Positions 44,619 through 56,365 are shown, counted from the first letter of the stretch. The stretch is DNA of 64,000 nucleotides from Herpomyces periplanetae (GCA_009733715.1 WMKJ01000072.1:1-64000), one strand, 5' to 3'. Made by a program: numbers and translations. Notes: a model not told the origin generated them from the sequence alone.

Positions 44619-44997
44619 TTTTATACGACAAATGACCCAAAACATTTACATTCTACCGAGCTTTTTAATGTAGACTCCCTTATTGTGTATATTCTCTTCA
44701 TATACTACACAAAAATTTACCAAACCCCACAACCCCCATCATCACATGATGTTGTGCATCCCTTAGCATCCACGTGATATCACCAGGAAATTATATTAGT
44801 CATTATCCAAAGTCCTAATTACTAAGACTTAGGCGAGAATTGTTGGCCAAATACTTTTTGGATACAGATTTTTTTCGAAAAGTATATGTTGCCTGATATA
44901 TATTTTTTAAGAATAAGTAATTGGTGTTTCACCATATTAATCCTATCAAAAATTTTCTTATGCTTGTGGTAACACTGTTACGCGTTTCCAATTCTAA
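44619..44997 (+). promoter_or_regulatory. CPSF73 promoter interval with CACGTG
   Basis: The 379 bases between TFB5 and CPSF73 contain CACGTG at 44771-44776, flanked as CCACGTGATATCACC, 222 bases before the start codon. The ATATCAC following it partly mirrors the site. No other motif stands out. Confidence 0.45.
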
Positions 44998-47918
44998 ATG
45001 GATGATAACTCGTCTGCAGATGAACTTGATTCATCAGATACCCTTTTATTTTATGGCCTTGGTGGCTGTAATGAAGTGGGTAGATCATGTCACATTATAA
45101 AATATAAAGGCAAAGTCGTTATGGTATGTTGTTATAATGGATGTGGTTTCTGTCAGTTATACTAATGTTAAGTATATATTTAGCTTGATGCTGGTATGCA
45201 CCCTGCGTACGATGGATTTGCGGCTCTCCCCTTCTACGATGAGTACGATCTCAGTACTGTGGATGTTCTTCTCATTAGCCAGTAAGGCGCTTATTTTTTT
45301 GAATGATTTGTTAAGTCTACATTATTTAATTGCTCTTATGGAATTTTTTACCCCTCAATGCCTTGTATTTTTAAACACACTTCTCTCCATTCTTACTCTC
45401 ACACCTCTACTTTTGTAAAACTTTAACACTTAGTTGCATGCGCTTTTCTGCAAGGTTACCCCGTTCGAAAATTTATTCACAATTCTTCATTCTAGCTTTC
45501 ATATAGATCACGCAGCTTCACTTCCTTACGTTCTTTCCAAGACTAATTTCAAAGGTCGAGTTTTTATGACCCATCCGACAAAAGCTATCTACAAATGGCT
45601 CGTACAAGACAGCGTTCGTGTTGGGTACGACTAGGCAATATAGAGTCGATACATACTCTTCTCTTACTCAAACTGACCGTTTCATCCGGCGTGCTAACCC
45701 GTCAACCAGGACAATTTCCTCTTCCTCCGAACAGAAAATTCAACTATATACAGAAGCAGATCATTTATCCACATTTCCTATGATCGAAGCTATTGATTAT
45801 TATACAACGCACACTATATCGTCAATAAGGATAACACCTTACCCGGCGGGTCACGTACTTGGTGCTGCTATGTTCTTAATTGAAATAGCAGGATTGAAGA
45901 TATTATTTACGGGCGATTATTCACGAGAGGAAGACCGCCATTTGATTTCTGCAAGTATTCCTCCTCTCATTCAAATAGACGTCTTAATAACAGAATCGAC
46001 CTACGGTGCCGCATCTCATATTCCGCGTTTAAAACGGGAGAGTATGCTGATGAAGACGATAACGGGAATTTTAGCGCACGGAGGAAGGGCGCTTCTACCG
46101 GTTTTTGCGCTGGGCCGTGCTCAAGAGTTATTACTAATTCTCGATGAATATTGGTCGAAACATCCCGAGTATCAAAAATTTCCCATTTACTATGCTAGTA
46201 ACTTGGCTCGCAAATGTATGGTGGTTTACCAAACGTATATTTCAGCTATGAACGATAACATTAAGCGCTTGTTTCGGGAACGAATGGCGGAGGCCGAAGC
46301 AGTAGGAAATGTTAATAAAGCTGGGCCATGGGATTTTAAATTTATTCGATCGCTCAAGTCCCTTGATAGATTTGATGATATTGGGCCATGCGTTATGCTA
46401 GCGAGTCCCGGTATGATGCAAAATGGAGTTTCTCGGGAATTACTTGAAAGATGGGCTCCTGATCAACGCAATGGTGTTATAATAACTGGATACAGCGTGG
46501 AAGGGACCATGGCTAAGTTGATAATGACAGAACCAGAGTTTATCACGGCCGTAATGACGAGGGGTGCCACGGCCCAATCTTCGAGAGATAAGTTATTCGG
46601 ACAGGCCGAACAAACACAAATTCCGCGTAGGTGTAGCGTTCACGAATTTGCATTTGCAGCGCATGTTGATGGGCAAGAGAACCGGGAATTTGTTGAAGAA
46701 GTTGGAGCATCGGTAGTTATTCTTGTACATGGAGAAAAAGCGCAAATGACACGATTGAAATCTAAATTGTTAGGGCTAAATTCCAAAAGAAAGACGCCGA
46801 TCAAAGTATTTTCACCGCCTAATTGTGAAGAATTAAAGATACCGTTTCGCTTTGATAAAATGGCAGAAATTGTTGGAAAGCTTGCAGATGTCTATCCACC
46901 CGTTGTTCCGGTAGGAGTTTCGGGTAACCCGTCTTTGAATTCGGCGGTGTCATCAATGACGAGCCAAGCACCGCATATTCTGACGGGGGTGTTAGTTAAA
47001 AATGATTTTAAGCTTAGTTTAATGGCTCCGGAAGATTTACGAGAGTATGCGGGACTGACTACTACGCAAGTTACTTGTCGACAACGATTAAGATTAAGCT
47101 CGGCTAGTATAGAGTTAATTCGGTGGGCACTTGAGGGAACTTTTGGTAGTGTAAAGGTTATTAGTTCGAAGGACGAGGGTTGCAAAAAGTTGGCACATGA
47201 GGATTGCAAACATGTTAAAGTTTTGGCAGATATGGAAACGAACACAGATATTAATGCTAATATGGGTATTAGTAAAAGTTATATTAAAAGGGAAGAGGAA
47301 TATGTATCTCGGGAGGATCTTCCTATACAATTTGAGATTATGGATTGTGTTCTCTTGGAATATGAGCCACCTGGGAAAATTGAAGTATCATGGGAGGGTA
47401 ATACGATTAATGATAGTATCGCAGATGCTGTTATGGCAGTACTTTTAACAGTTGAATCTAGTCCAGCGGCTATTAAGTACTCTACCAGTTCGGATCATGT
47501 TCACTCTGTGCCCGTTCAAGCTAGGAATCCATATTCTAATGCTTCACCGGAGACAAGACTGAGTCGGCTTTTACTTTACTTGGAATCGCAATTTGGGGAT
47601 ACAATTGCGGTGATAAAACGGCCACCTTTAAACTCAAAATCAGAGGGTAATCTAGTGGAGGTGGATTCCAAATTAAGTCAAAATAATGGGATTGATGCAA
47701 ATTCCCATGAAGAAATGACACCTGAAGAGATGAAAGAGCTACAAAGACTTCATTCGCTGGGTATTCCGGTTCCTGGAATTGAGATCGTGGTAGATGGTCA
47801 CGTAGCAAAGGTTTGGCTAGAGAATCTTGAAGTTGAATGTTCTTACGCTTTGTTAAAGGATCGTGTCCGAGCTGTAGTGGATAAAGGAATTGAGGTTAGC
47901 GCGGTTTTAGGCAGCTAA
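44998..47918 (+). CDS. YSH1: cleavage and polyadenylation endonuclease CPSF73/Ysh1, four exons
   Basis: Exons 44998-45123, 45184-45281, 45496-45624 and 45710-47918 join in phase, giving 853 residues. Introns are 60, 214 and 85 bases; the third has a GCTAAC branch just before its acceptor. The metallo-beta-lactamase start is EVGRSCHII, then [11 protein letters not shown]. The catalytic motif crosses exons 2 and 3: H75-F-H77-I-D79-H80. RANNA-type elements follow: [67 protein letters not shown] and GTMAKLI. The beta-CASP and C-terminal domains are complete. The enzyme cuts pre-mRNA at the poly(A) site inside CPF/CPSF in the nucleus. The open frame running from 45618 includes intron 3 and is not a separate gene. 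Confidence 0.95.
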
Positions 47919-48115
47919 ATGGATAATTTGGGCCTGAAGAGATTGGATGTTGTGTTCTACAAACCCGATGGCAATTTGGCAAATCAAACTGGTATACTGA
48001 TATTGTTGCAGATTAGATGTATCTTCTAAGATGAGGATTTTGGGAAGTGAAATGATTTTTAATCAATTATACATGCAGTTTATCAACGTTAAATTTAACT
48101 GGAATTTGATGCCCG

Positions 48116-49789
48116 TTACAATTTGCCTTTTGTCGTGAATTCATGATCCACCTTTTTATCACGTTGGCTTAACATACTATTGCGTCTCTTTATTAGATTT
48201 TCGGATATGACAGAGCGTTGAACTTTTCCAGTTGCGGTCTTGGGTAATTCATTAACAATTATGATTTCATCAGGGATTTTATAAGGGGCAATTTTGTCCT
48301 TGGCCCAAATCTTCACATGTTCAGGCGTAATTTCACTTCCACCATGGGGTACTATCATACATGCCAGCTTTTGACCGTAAACTTCATCAGGTATACCAAA
48401 GCAAACTACTTCTTTTACGTTTGGATATTTCATTAGAATCCACTCAACTTCAATGGGACTTATCTTTTCACCCCCCCTATTGACCATTTCTTTGATACGA
48501 CCCACGATGAATATATATCCGTCTTTGTCTTTGTATCCTAAATCACCCGTTCGTAAAAATCCGGCTTGGGTAAATGCAGATTGGGTTGCCTCTTTATTTC
48601 TCAGATATCCTTGCATAACATTGGGACCTTTGACGCAGATTTCACCGACTTTCATACTGGGAAATTCTTCATTGTCTAAACCCTCATGTTTATCGTTAAG
48701 GTGAAGAATACGAATTTCGGTACGTCCGGTTGCACGACCAACACTTCCGGTTAATCGTTTCAAGGGGGGAAGTGGATTTGAAGCCATTTGGTGAGCAGTT
48801 TCAGTCATGGCATAGGCTTGCACAACGGGAACTTGAAATGTTTGTTCGAGTAAGGTGTTAACGGTGGGTGAAAGAGGCGATGAACACGAGCGGATAAAGC
48901 GTAAAGATGAAGGGGGTTTAAAGAGGGGTGTTGCTGAGGGGGTTTGGTTGGTTGTGTTGTGAGGTTTGGTCATGAGTAAAATTTGTAACATGGTTGGAAC
49001 GGCGGTAAACCATGTAATGGAATATTGTGTTATATCACTCCAGAAGTGTCTTGCGGAGAATTTTCCGGGCATTATTACGGTTCCTTTTGCCAATATTGGT
49101 GCCAGCAAACCTGCTATCAAACCGTGAACGTGGAAGATGGGCATCATAAGGTAACCTCGATCATGTTGTGTTAAATCGTATGTGGTGACAATGGTTCTTA
49201 GAGAAGAGACTACATTCATGTGTGATAGGGGAACAGCTTTGGGATGTCCCGTTGTACCACTTGTGTGGAGAATCAAGGCAGTATCATGTGGGTTAACTGA
49301 AGTGTTGTTATGGTTGAGTGAGCGTAGTATGTTGGGTTCAGGTATTTGGTTGATAGGCTGAAGTATGCAGGAGTTGATTGAATAATCGTACCAGCATTCA
49401 TAGACAGTGATTCCAAGGGACTTGGCCACTTGTGCTGGTGGCAAATTATTTTTATAAGCATTTTGTGGTATAATGATTAATTTTGATTTAACATCTTGAA
49501 CGCTGAATGCGATTTCAGTTTCTGTGAGGTCTGGATTAAGGGGGGCCACGGCCAGTCTGTTGAAGGTTAATGCACAAAATGCAATGAAGAAAGCCGGATC
49601 ACTGGGCAGGCTAACGCTTACTACATCTTGAGTATTGAGTGGTAGTATTGATAACTTGTTACGGATACGATTAATTTCGAGGAGTAGATTTTCGTAAGTT
49701 AGAGTGAAAGGGGGTCTACAGTTAACTAGAGCATGGTCAGTACTGTTAACGTGTGAAAAGATAGAAGTTAACGTTAGAGTGTTTGACAT
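48116..49789 (-). CDS. PCS60: AMP-forming acyl-CoA synthetase (Pcs60/oxalyl-CoA synthetase-like)
   Basis: Intronless, 557 residues. The adenylate-forming motifs are all present: ALILHTSGTTGHPKAVPLSH (P-loop, about 172-190), YAMTETAHQMASNPLPP (A5, about 330), TGDLGYKDKDGYIFIVGR with IKEMVNRGGEKISPIEVE (A7-A8) and PKTATGKVQRSVI with the catalytic lysine (A10). Best match in memory is the Pcs60/AAE3 group, which acts on oxalate or medium-chain acids in the peroxisome or cytosol. The C-terminus is KGKL, which is not a canonical SKL-type peroxisomal signal, so location is uncertain. It ends tail-to-tail with CPSF73, 197 bases apart. Two CACGTG sites lie upstream. Confidence 0.87.
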   Translation of the reverse strand: MSNTLTLTSIFSHVNSTDHALVNCRPPFTLTYENLLLEINRIRNKLSILPLNTQDVVSVSLPSDPAFFIAFCALTFNRLAVAPLNPDLTETEIAFSVQDVKSKLIIIPQNAYKNNLPPAQVAKSLGITVYECWYDYSINSCILQPINQIPEPNILRSLNHNNTSVNPHDTALILHTSGTTGHPKAVPLSHMNVVSSLRTIVTTYDLTQHDRGYLMMPIFHVHGLIAGLLAPILAKGTVIMPGKFSARHFWSDITQYSITWFTAVPTMLQILLMTKPHNTTNQTPSATPLFKPPSSLRFIRSCSSPLSPTVNTLLEQTFQVPVVQAYAMTETAHQMASNPLPPLKRLTGSVGRATGRTEIRILHLNDKHEGLDNEEFPSMKVGEICVKGPNVMQGYLRNKEATQSAFTQAGFLRTGDLGYKDKDGYIFIVGRIKEMVNRGGEKISPIEVEWILMKYPNVKEVVCFGIPDEVYGQKLACMIVPHGGSEITPEHVKIWAKDKIAPYKIPDEIIIVNELPKTATGKVQRSVISENLIKRRNSMLSQRDKKVDHEFTTKGKL

Positions 49790-50660
49790 GATGGTATGGG
49801 GGGAAGATGAGGGACCAGCAGTGAGAAACGAACAGTGGACGACTGACGATTATGCAAGATAGACGGTAACGATGACAATGAGTGGTGATGGACGATGAAC
49901 GAACAGTGTTGCGCCTAATTTGGGCCTCCAAGTTAGTCACGTGGGCTATGAGGGCTCGGCAGATATACAGTGAATCACGTGAGAGGGGCGTTGTGATTGA
50001 TTGGGAAGATGGAAGTATTTGGGGCATAGCGAATCGCATTTGGAGATGCCCTCGCCGTCGGCATCACCGTTTCACTAGCACATTTCCCACCAATATGTTT
50101 AGATGTTCATCTTCAGCAAAACTGGATTCGGTTGAGTCAGTTTAAATAGGTGCCATTTAAAATTTGTGTCAAAATTTTAACCATAGTATAGGCAGTCATT
50201 GGCGGAACATGACTGCAATTAGTCACAGTTTTATCATATACCTCATGTATAAGATATTCGCCCTATTTATCAACAGAAAAAAATTCTTTGATTGGGGTAA
50301 TCTACTCTTTTAATGTAGTACGAGAATTGGATTTTAAGAAGCGGTACAAGATGCGCTTAATATTCAGATGGAACATTTAAGCAATTGGTGAAAGATGAGA
50401 TTAAACAGGCCAACAATTTATAGGAACTATTTCTGCTTGAGGGGCTCTGAATTTTTTGCTTTGCTTGTAACCGAAAAAAATGGATCTAAGCTAAATAACT
50501 GAATACCCAGGATTAGAATTCAGTGTACTGTATTGTTATACTTGGGTCCAACGGACACTGTTTTCCAAAAAGATTATTTTTATTGTTGAACGAGATATTG
50601 CATCTTAAGTGTAGTTTTGACGCTAAATTTATCTTTACAACATTTGTGGAGTTCTTAAAC
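49790..50660. other. boundary between the core genes and the secreted-protein array
   Basis: CACGTG sites at 49938-49943 (GTCACGTGGG) and 49976-49981 (ATCACGTGAG) lie 149 and 187 bases upstream of the acyl-CoA synthetase start. A plus-strand frame here (ATG near 49889 to 50145) has no recognisable domain. From 50150 to 50660 the sequence is AT-rich without a gene and leads into copy A of the array. Confidence 0.5.
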
Positions 50661-51343
50661 ATGTTAAGATCAGGGCTTGCAAACTTATTTTTCCTCATGC
50701 TAATGTTATCTCAACCGGCTTTTACTTGGGTCCCATGGGAGCGAGTTCAGCTATATGCTTATATGGAATTTGAGAAGGGAGTGGTTGACGAATCAACACT
50801 TTACTATCTGAGTCTGCAAAATGAACAAGTTATTGCTGTAGATTCAGAAGAAAAAATTGATCATTCGAAACTGTAGGTTCAATTAACATTAATTGTTTAC
50901 AACATTTTTTTTCTCAATTGTTACGTACGACACACTTTACTCAATTGTATAGGGCCTATTTTTCCTTTAACAATTTAGGCGCCCTGTCAGTACATGAAAG
51001 TGAAGGATCGGGTAATTTTTATCTCCCTGATACGCCTTTCGCAAAGTGAAACAATATTCTAATGGGCGATGTAGAAGGGAAATTGATTCAGGGATTTTCA
51101 GTAGTTTTTTGTCTCAACAGGAAGTATCCAAAGTCAGTGGATGAAAACTTCTTTATGGTGTATAGATATAAAGTTGTCAAGGAGAGGTTACACAATGGTA
51201 TGAGCCTATTAGTTTTAACGCTGGTTGATGCGGATAATTACATGATTCTGGCATGCCTCAAGACCGACAACGTGGTTGTATATGTATCACCTCAAAAGAT
51301 GCGCGATTGTTCATGGATTAAAATTTTCACATATGATTGGTAA
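50661..51343 (+). CDS. small secreted protein, array copy A (three exons)
   Basis: Exons 50661-50872, 50953-51011 and 51102-51343 join in phases 2 and 1 to 170 residues (donors GTAGGT and GTAATT; acceptors TATAG and TTCAG). Exon 1 holds a signal peptide (LANLFFLMLMLSQPAFT) and ends with YYLSLQNEQVIAVDSEEKI. Exon 2 (59 bases) encodes AYFSFNNLGALSVHESEG. Exon 3 ends with MILAC, 17 residues, then C followed by SWIKIFTYDW. The upstream extension of the frame to 50523 has no ATG, so 50661 is preferred. No known domain is recognised; membership in a family rests on the shared exon structure and the last-exon Cys pair seen in copies B-F. A different donor at 51045 would change the exon 2-3 joint but breaks the shared phase. 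Confidence 0.68.
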
Positions 51344-51859
51344 GTAAGGAAGGAAAAAGATTCGTTGGACTAAATTGGGATGGCTTATTTGTTAGGACTT
51401 CGATATATTCTCGTATTTCGGGCGTACCGCATCGTAAACTAAAGTTTGTACAGGATCCAAAGTTTAACCCACGGTTTATGCGAATACTGTATCGAAGTAT
51501 GACGCCTGATATATAACGTTAACAGGTTTGTTCTTGGAAGTGTAAATTACATGCATATACTATAAGGATTAGTATAGTCGTTGGAAAAGTGCATTTAAAT
51601 TTTACGAATTAACTAGTTCTGTTCCTAACATGTTGTGATTAACGGTTTTTAAGATAGTTTTGAAACCGGTTTTTGACGTTTGTGCTGGTATTTTTTCAGA
51701 ACATTGTTTGGCTCTGTGGTAAGTCCACATGGCCAATTCATGGTGTAAGGTGGACGTATATTAAAGTTTGTAACAAGAATTCCATAAGGCTGTGTATTGT
51801 TGGTGTAAGTAGTATTTTACTAGGGAAGCAAAGTTGAAGGTGTGGGGACTGAAGAGATG
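51344..51859. other. spacer between array copies A and E
   Basis: This 516-base AT-rich stretch separates the converging ends of copies A (plus) and E (minus). No gene seen. Confidence 0.4.
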
Positions 51860-52522
51860 TTATAAAATTGCTAGGAGTTTGATTGGCTTACAACCTGGAG
51901 CAGCCGTGTGATCGACGTATAAATGAAAATGGAATTTGTACAAAGGACAAGCAAACACGCTCAGGTTGGGATCTACCAAGTTTAAAAAGTTAATGCCGCC
52001 GACTGCACAGTTTACCATGGGGCTGAGGGTAAATTGTATAGGATACACATTTTCTTGGGGAACCAATCGACCTAAGGAAGTGTATAAAAAATTGTTGCGA
52101 AATAGAACGGGGCGTAAATCTAGGGAGAAAAATTAGCATAAAGAGGAGTAAGGAATTTTTTTCTGGAGGACAAGGGACGAGTAGTTTGTACCTTTTGAAT
52201 AACCTTCTTTATACAGTGTACCGGTGGAATCTAAAGTGAAGTATGGTCTAATGATTGGTTTAAGTTAATTTCAGCATGTAAGAAGGCAGAGTTAAAAGAC
52301 AGAAATTGAAAAATGACTGGCCCACATGTGTACTTTTCTATCATTGATACTTCGTTTGGCTATAAGGTGTCTGGAGCTGTCTATGGTTACAACATGTCTC
52401 ACCGAATGAGGTGAGGGATGTGAAAATAAGATATCTCCAAAAACAATTTTATTTTCCATGAGAAAGCAGTTGTATGAATGAACAATTGTTAAGAGGAAAA
52501 GAAGTGATTCCAATAGAGACAT
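51860..52522 (-). CDS. small secreted protein, array copy E, opposite strand (three exons)
   Basis: Exons 52522-52326, 52247-52192 and 52119-51860 join in phases 2 and 1 to 170 residues. Exon 1 begins with a signal peptide (SLLESLLFLLTIVHSYNC) and ends HVVTIDSSRHLIAKRS. Exon 2 (56 bases) encodes PYFTLDSTGTLYKEGYSK. Exon 3 carries LSVFAC, 18 residues, then C-KPIKLL. The exon layout, phases and Cys spacing are the same as in the plus-strand copies, so this is an inverted member of the array. The intron 1 donor (GTGGGC) is unusual and is the weakest point of the model. No known domain. It converges with copy A. Confidence 0.66.
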
Positions 52523-53811
52523 GTTTGGTGGTATATGACAAGGACAAAAATGAATTTAGAGACCGTGATTACTTTAGTTATAGTAGTAAATATATTTGTA
52601 AACCTGGAGTATTGAGACAATTATGAAGTTTGCTGGAGTAAAGAGTAGTTTTTACGAATGGTAAGTTTCAATTACTTCTAGATTGTGATGAATATTTGTC
52701 AAGGTGAGACGGTAACGATTATATATCGTGGATGGTATGGAGAAATGATGTCTCCAGGGTTGATGATTTACCAAAATATTATTTATGTGGAAATTGGAGG
52801 AAAATGACAATATTACATACAGTACGATGACTGTATGTTTAATAGGTACAATTTGGGGGATAACTTAGGGATGTGATAACTGGACGTTTTAAGTGGCAGT
52901 AATTTGACACATTATACGAAGGGTATAAAAGAATATACTGGGGTAATCGAAAGGTATAATTAAAGCTACGTCGATATGTGTATAGTCTTTGTTAAAGAAG
53001 TTTTTGAGAATGCGAAACCAAGCAAAGCATTATGATATATATCTTCATATACACCAAGATCATTTTATTGTATGAGGTTAGCGTGAAATGGAGTCATATA
53101 ATATTGTGATGACAATACAAAGGCGAAAAGGTGGATATTTTGGACTAATGGATTAAGAAAAGTTTTCAAATTGTTAAGTTTGCAGAGAAAATTGGCAAGT
53201 TAAAGGATTTTTTTAAGCAAGATTAGATTTATCAAGAGTAGATGGAACATATCAAGATTAACTGACATTCATGATAGCAATTAAAAGTATACAACATATT
53301 ACCGGATTGGGTAATTTGGACATTTGGTGGGTTAATAGTTATGGAATAGCGGTACTTGATACACTTGTACATTTTAATCACCTAGAGAGCGGAGGGATAT
53401 TTTAGGCATTAGGTAAAGAGAATTTTGGTAGAATAGATTGTCAAAGTGAGGAATTCATAAGGTGTAATTGAGGGAATTATGTAGAGGATAATATGCTTTC
53501 GGGCGGGGGAGATAGAAAGCATTGCATGAAAAATCCAGCAAATGGTTGAATTACGTGAAATGCCTTGATAGAGATAGGTATCATGGACATGATTAATTTG
53601 ATGTTGGATATTAGAAGGAATTAGTAAAGTATAAATAATATGATGTGCAGAGTTATGGGGAAATGGGGAATACCAGTTAGAACTCATATGAATGACGGGT
53701 GTTGTTTGGTAGATGTAAGAAAATTCAACATAAATTAACCTATATCACATGTCAAAATAATAATTAATTTTTGATCTGAATATAATGGGAAAAGAATATT
53801 TGTAAAGAAGA
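52523..53811. other. 1.3-kb spacer with no supported gene
   Basis: The stretch lies upstream of both copy E (minus) and copy B (plus), so promoters for both are expected. It is purine-rich on the plus strand. A minus-strand frame at 53409-53687 lacks a signal peptide and fits no exon of the family. No gene called. Confidence 0.4.
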
Positions 53812-54516
53812 ATGATGTTGCGATTTCAGTGGTTGTGTGGAACATGGAGAAATGTTTTTAGGGGAATTTTAATATTGCAAAATCTTATTATTACTACTTC
53901 TGCACTTCAAAAAGTGGAGGGCCAGCCTTTAATCACCGACATTTCGTTTCCTCGGGCAGGCGGTACTTATGTTCAAAGATATATAGTAACTATCAGCTCA
54001 GGGTACTTTCTCAAGGCAGTTCCATTACGCTTTGGAATGAGAGAGATAGTGTAAATAGAAAGTTATTTTATACTACAAACAGACTGATGGATGGATTCAA
54101 GGCTAACTGACAGTTGTGAGTTGAATTTTGGATAGCCCGGATTTTTCCGTAATGCTTGACCAGTCGCTGGTGTGGAATACTAGTTTCAATGAATGTGAGT
54201 GAAGGAAGCTAATTTCGATACCCAAGCTTAATAGTCGTAAGGCTTTGGTCACAGTATAGTTCAAAGAAGGGTTCAGTATTTGCAGTTAATCCCGTCGAAA
54301 ATAATACCCCATACCGGTTTTGTACATCCAGCCAAATTTAAAATCCGCACTATAATAAATAGCAGTAATGTTGCGGTACCTACTTTAATTCCAGATGATC
54401 CGAATTTTGGATTTTTTTTTTGCTATGATACGGATGAAATATTTTCGGTAACTGTTGATATAACAGCTAGGAGTGGATGCATTCCAGTCGTGCTATTTTT
54501 CCCACAGAGAGGGTAG
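53812..54516 (+). CDS. small secreted protein, array copy B (three exons)
   Basis: Exons 53812-54050, 54136-54194 and 54242-54516 join in phases 2 and 1 to 190 residues. Exon 1 ends SSGYFLKAVPLRFGMREI; the donor is the second GT of GTGTAAAT, which restores phase 2 shared with its relatives. Exon 2 (59 bases) encodes PDFSVMLDQSLVWNTSFNE. Exon 3 has FGFFFC, 18 residues, then C-IPVVLFF. The signal peptide (RGILILQNLIITTSA) starts after a longer basic lead. Intron 2 is only 47 bases (GTGAGT...GTAAG). No known domain is recognised; it groups with copies A and C-F by structure. Confidence 0.64.
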
Positions 54517-55261
54517 TGATGTTATTTTCCCGCTAATATTTTGCCTGTAAATAATTTAGCAGCTTGTCTTAGGTTAATGTTAAATAGAATTAGTGGGAAA
54601 GTCTATGGCGGGCCGTTGATAGCTTAGCGCTACATTTAAGTCTTCATATAAAGTGTAATTTGAGAAAGTTATTAAATCTCTTCCGACTTGAATAAACGGA
54701 GATTCTTGCACTGCGCATCAGAGAAAAGTAAAGCGAACCAGTGCCACTGCAAAGCTGACCTATTTACAAATTGAAGGAATTGAGTGGATCGCATGGTTGA
54801 CATGCAAATGTCACAATGAGACGCAATAATCATATCAAGGGTGATTCTGTGGTTTAAATTAGGATCATCCTAATATTATCGATTAGTGACATCTCATTTC
54901 CAATGCATTGGTAACGAAGAATTTGGGCGGATTTCCCGGTATATGTACTGATAATCGCAAATGGATTGAGAGATTATGATCGGCTTCAAGCACTTAATCT
55001 ACATTCATAAGGAATTGTAATGCTTTCCAAGGAAAAATAATCAGTAGCTAGTGATAATTTGGAAAAGGACGCACTCTGATACATGAACGGGAATATACAT
55101 CCCTAATGAATGAGCGATTGCAAGATTAGTAGGAAATTTCACTAATTGTAGGGTAATTTAAGTGTTCGAGAGACATTTAGTTCATGGCACTCAGGGTAGT
55201 TAAAACCAATTATAAATTGTTCAGCGGTCAATCTCAAATACTATTCATTCAAACTATCAAC
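54517..55261. other. spacer between array copies B and C
   Basis: No open frame of note in 745 bases. It presumably holds the copy C promoter. An in-frame ATG at 55184 could extend copy C by 26 residues but would bury the signal peptide. Confidence 0.4.
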
Positions 55262-55930
55262 ATGATCCTGCAAATCATTTTCCTTTTATCGTTTTCCCTT
55301 GTTCAAAGTGAGAAAGTCTTCAAGCAATTATTTTCCGATATTTGTGCCGTTAGTGGAGAAGTATCTTTTGAAAACCGCTATACACTTGATTTCAATTCTG
55401 ACGGCTATTTGATAGCTGTTGATGCTAGATCAAGAATTCCCAGGTACGATATTTTCATCTTCACCTTATTCCGTAACATAACCCAACCTAATCTAATCGT
55501 ATCTGCAGATATGGTCCACTGAAAACAATGAACTTTCAACTTGACGAACTGAAGTTTTTAATTGCAAAACCGTATGGTAGTACAGAGAGTACGACTTTTT
55601 TTTTTCTAAATATCTTTTGCCCGAATTTCTCTACTTCATCTATCAGAATTCCCTCTTCTAACCATTACCTTAGAACCCGTCAGAGTTGTCAATGTCGGTA
55701 GTTTCTTCCGAAGAAAAAATTTTGTACCTGATTCGCTCAGCAAATACAACGATTGTCCATTTGAGATTTTGTTACAGGATTCCTGGCCCAGAATTTCCAA
55801 ATTGACCCCAGTGAATAAAAATTTGATACTTCAATTTTGTCCAGAAATGTATAATACGTATTTTGTATGTGTAGCAAGTCAAATTTTGCCTCGTTGCTTT
55901 TCTGCGTTCATCTACGCTCTTGTTGTCTAA
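55262..55930 (+). CDS. small secreted protein, array copy C (three exons)
   Basis: Exons 55262-55443, 55509-55588 and 55674-55930 join in phases 2 and 1 to 172 residues. A clear signal peptide (ILQIIFLLSFSLVQS) opens exon 1, which ends YTLDFNSDGYLIAVDARSRI. Exon 2 encodes YGPLKTMNFQLDELKFLIA. Its 3' end has three possible in-phase donors within 12 bases (after 55576, 55579 or 55588), so two to four residues are uncertain. Exon 3 (257 bases, exactly as long as in copy D) has KNFVPDSLSKYNDCPFEI, then LILQFC, 18 residues, C-FSAFIY. The NDCP and SDQCP blocks in C and D also correspond. No known domain. Confidence 0.68.
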
Positions 55931-56365
55931 ATCATGCTTTTCTTGTAATGCCATGATGCAACACTTGAATTCTTCATTCTCCACAACATTTGTTGCTATC
56001 TCTCGTCTATATTCTCTTTTCTATACCATAAATATCCATATCTTTTGTTAATGCACTTCCATTTTCCCCCTATAAAAATATCCTTATTTCCAGTTCAATT
56101 GCATAATTAAAAAAACTAATTTTGCCCAACACATCTTCCAGTTCTGCCTTAACCCCCCCCTCCAATACATTAAACCTGCGTTAACTACCACCAAATCAAC
56201 TCCCATCTTAACTTTCTTCTCTTTCGGATCTTTTAAATTCAATTTCATTCCTCGCTAATTACGTCAATTTTTCAAATTCTTATCTAAATTACCTATATTA
56301 ACTATTCCATTTTACCGACTTTTCGCCTTGCCTTTTTCCCCATCTAAATCTATCCTCATTCAATC
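55931..56365. other. pyrimidine-rich leader before array copy D
   Basis: From about 56040 the plus strand is strongly C/T-rich up to the ATG at 56366 (for example CTTAACCCCCCCCTCC). This resembles the leaders before PIS and the DUF7082-like gene. No gene seen. Confidence 0.45.

Noticed and set aside
49889-50145. Plus-strand frame upstream of the acyl-CoA synthetase
   Set aside because: It lies in the promoter of a confident gene on the other strand and contains the CACGTG sites; no domain.
51046-51120. Alternative second intron for array copy A (donor GTGAAA, acceptor CAACAG)
   Set aside because: It gives an open product but breaks the phase-1 rule and the 59-base exon shared with copies B and D. 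The GTAATT/TTCAG model fits better.
53409-53687. Minus-strand frame between array copies E and B
   Set aside because: Tested as an array exon; it lacks a signal peptide, the right phase and the Cys pair.
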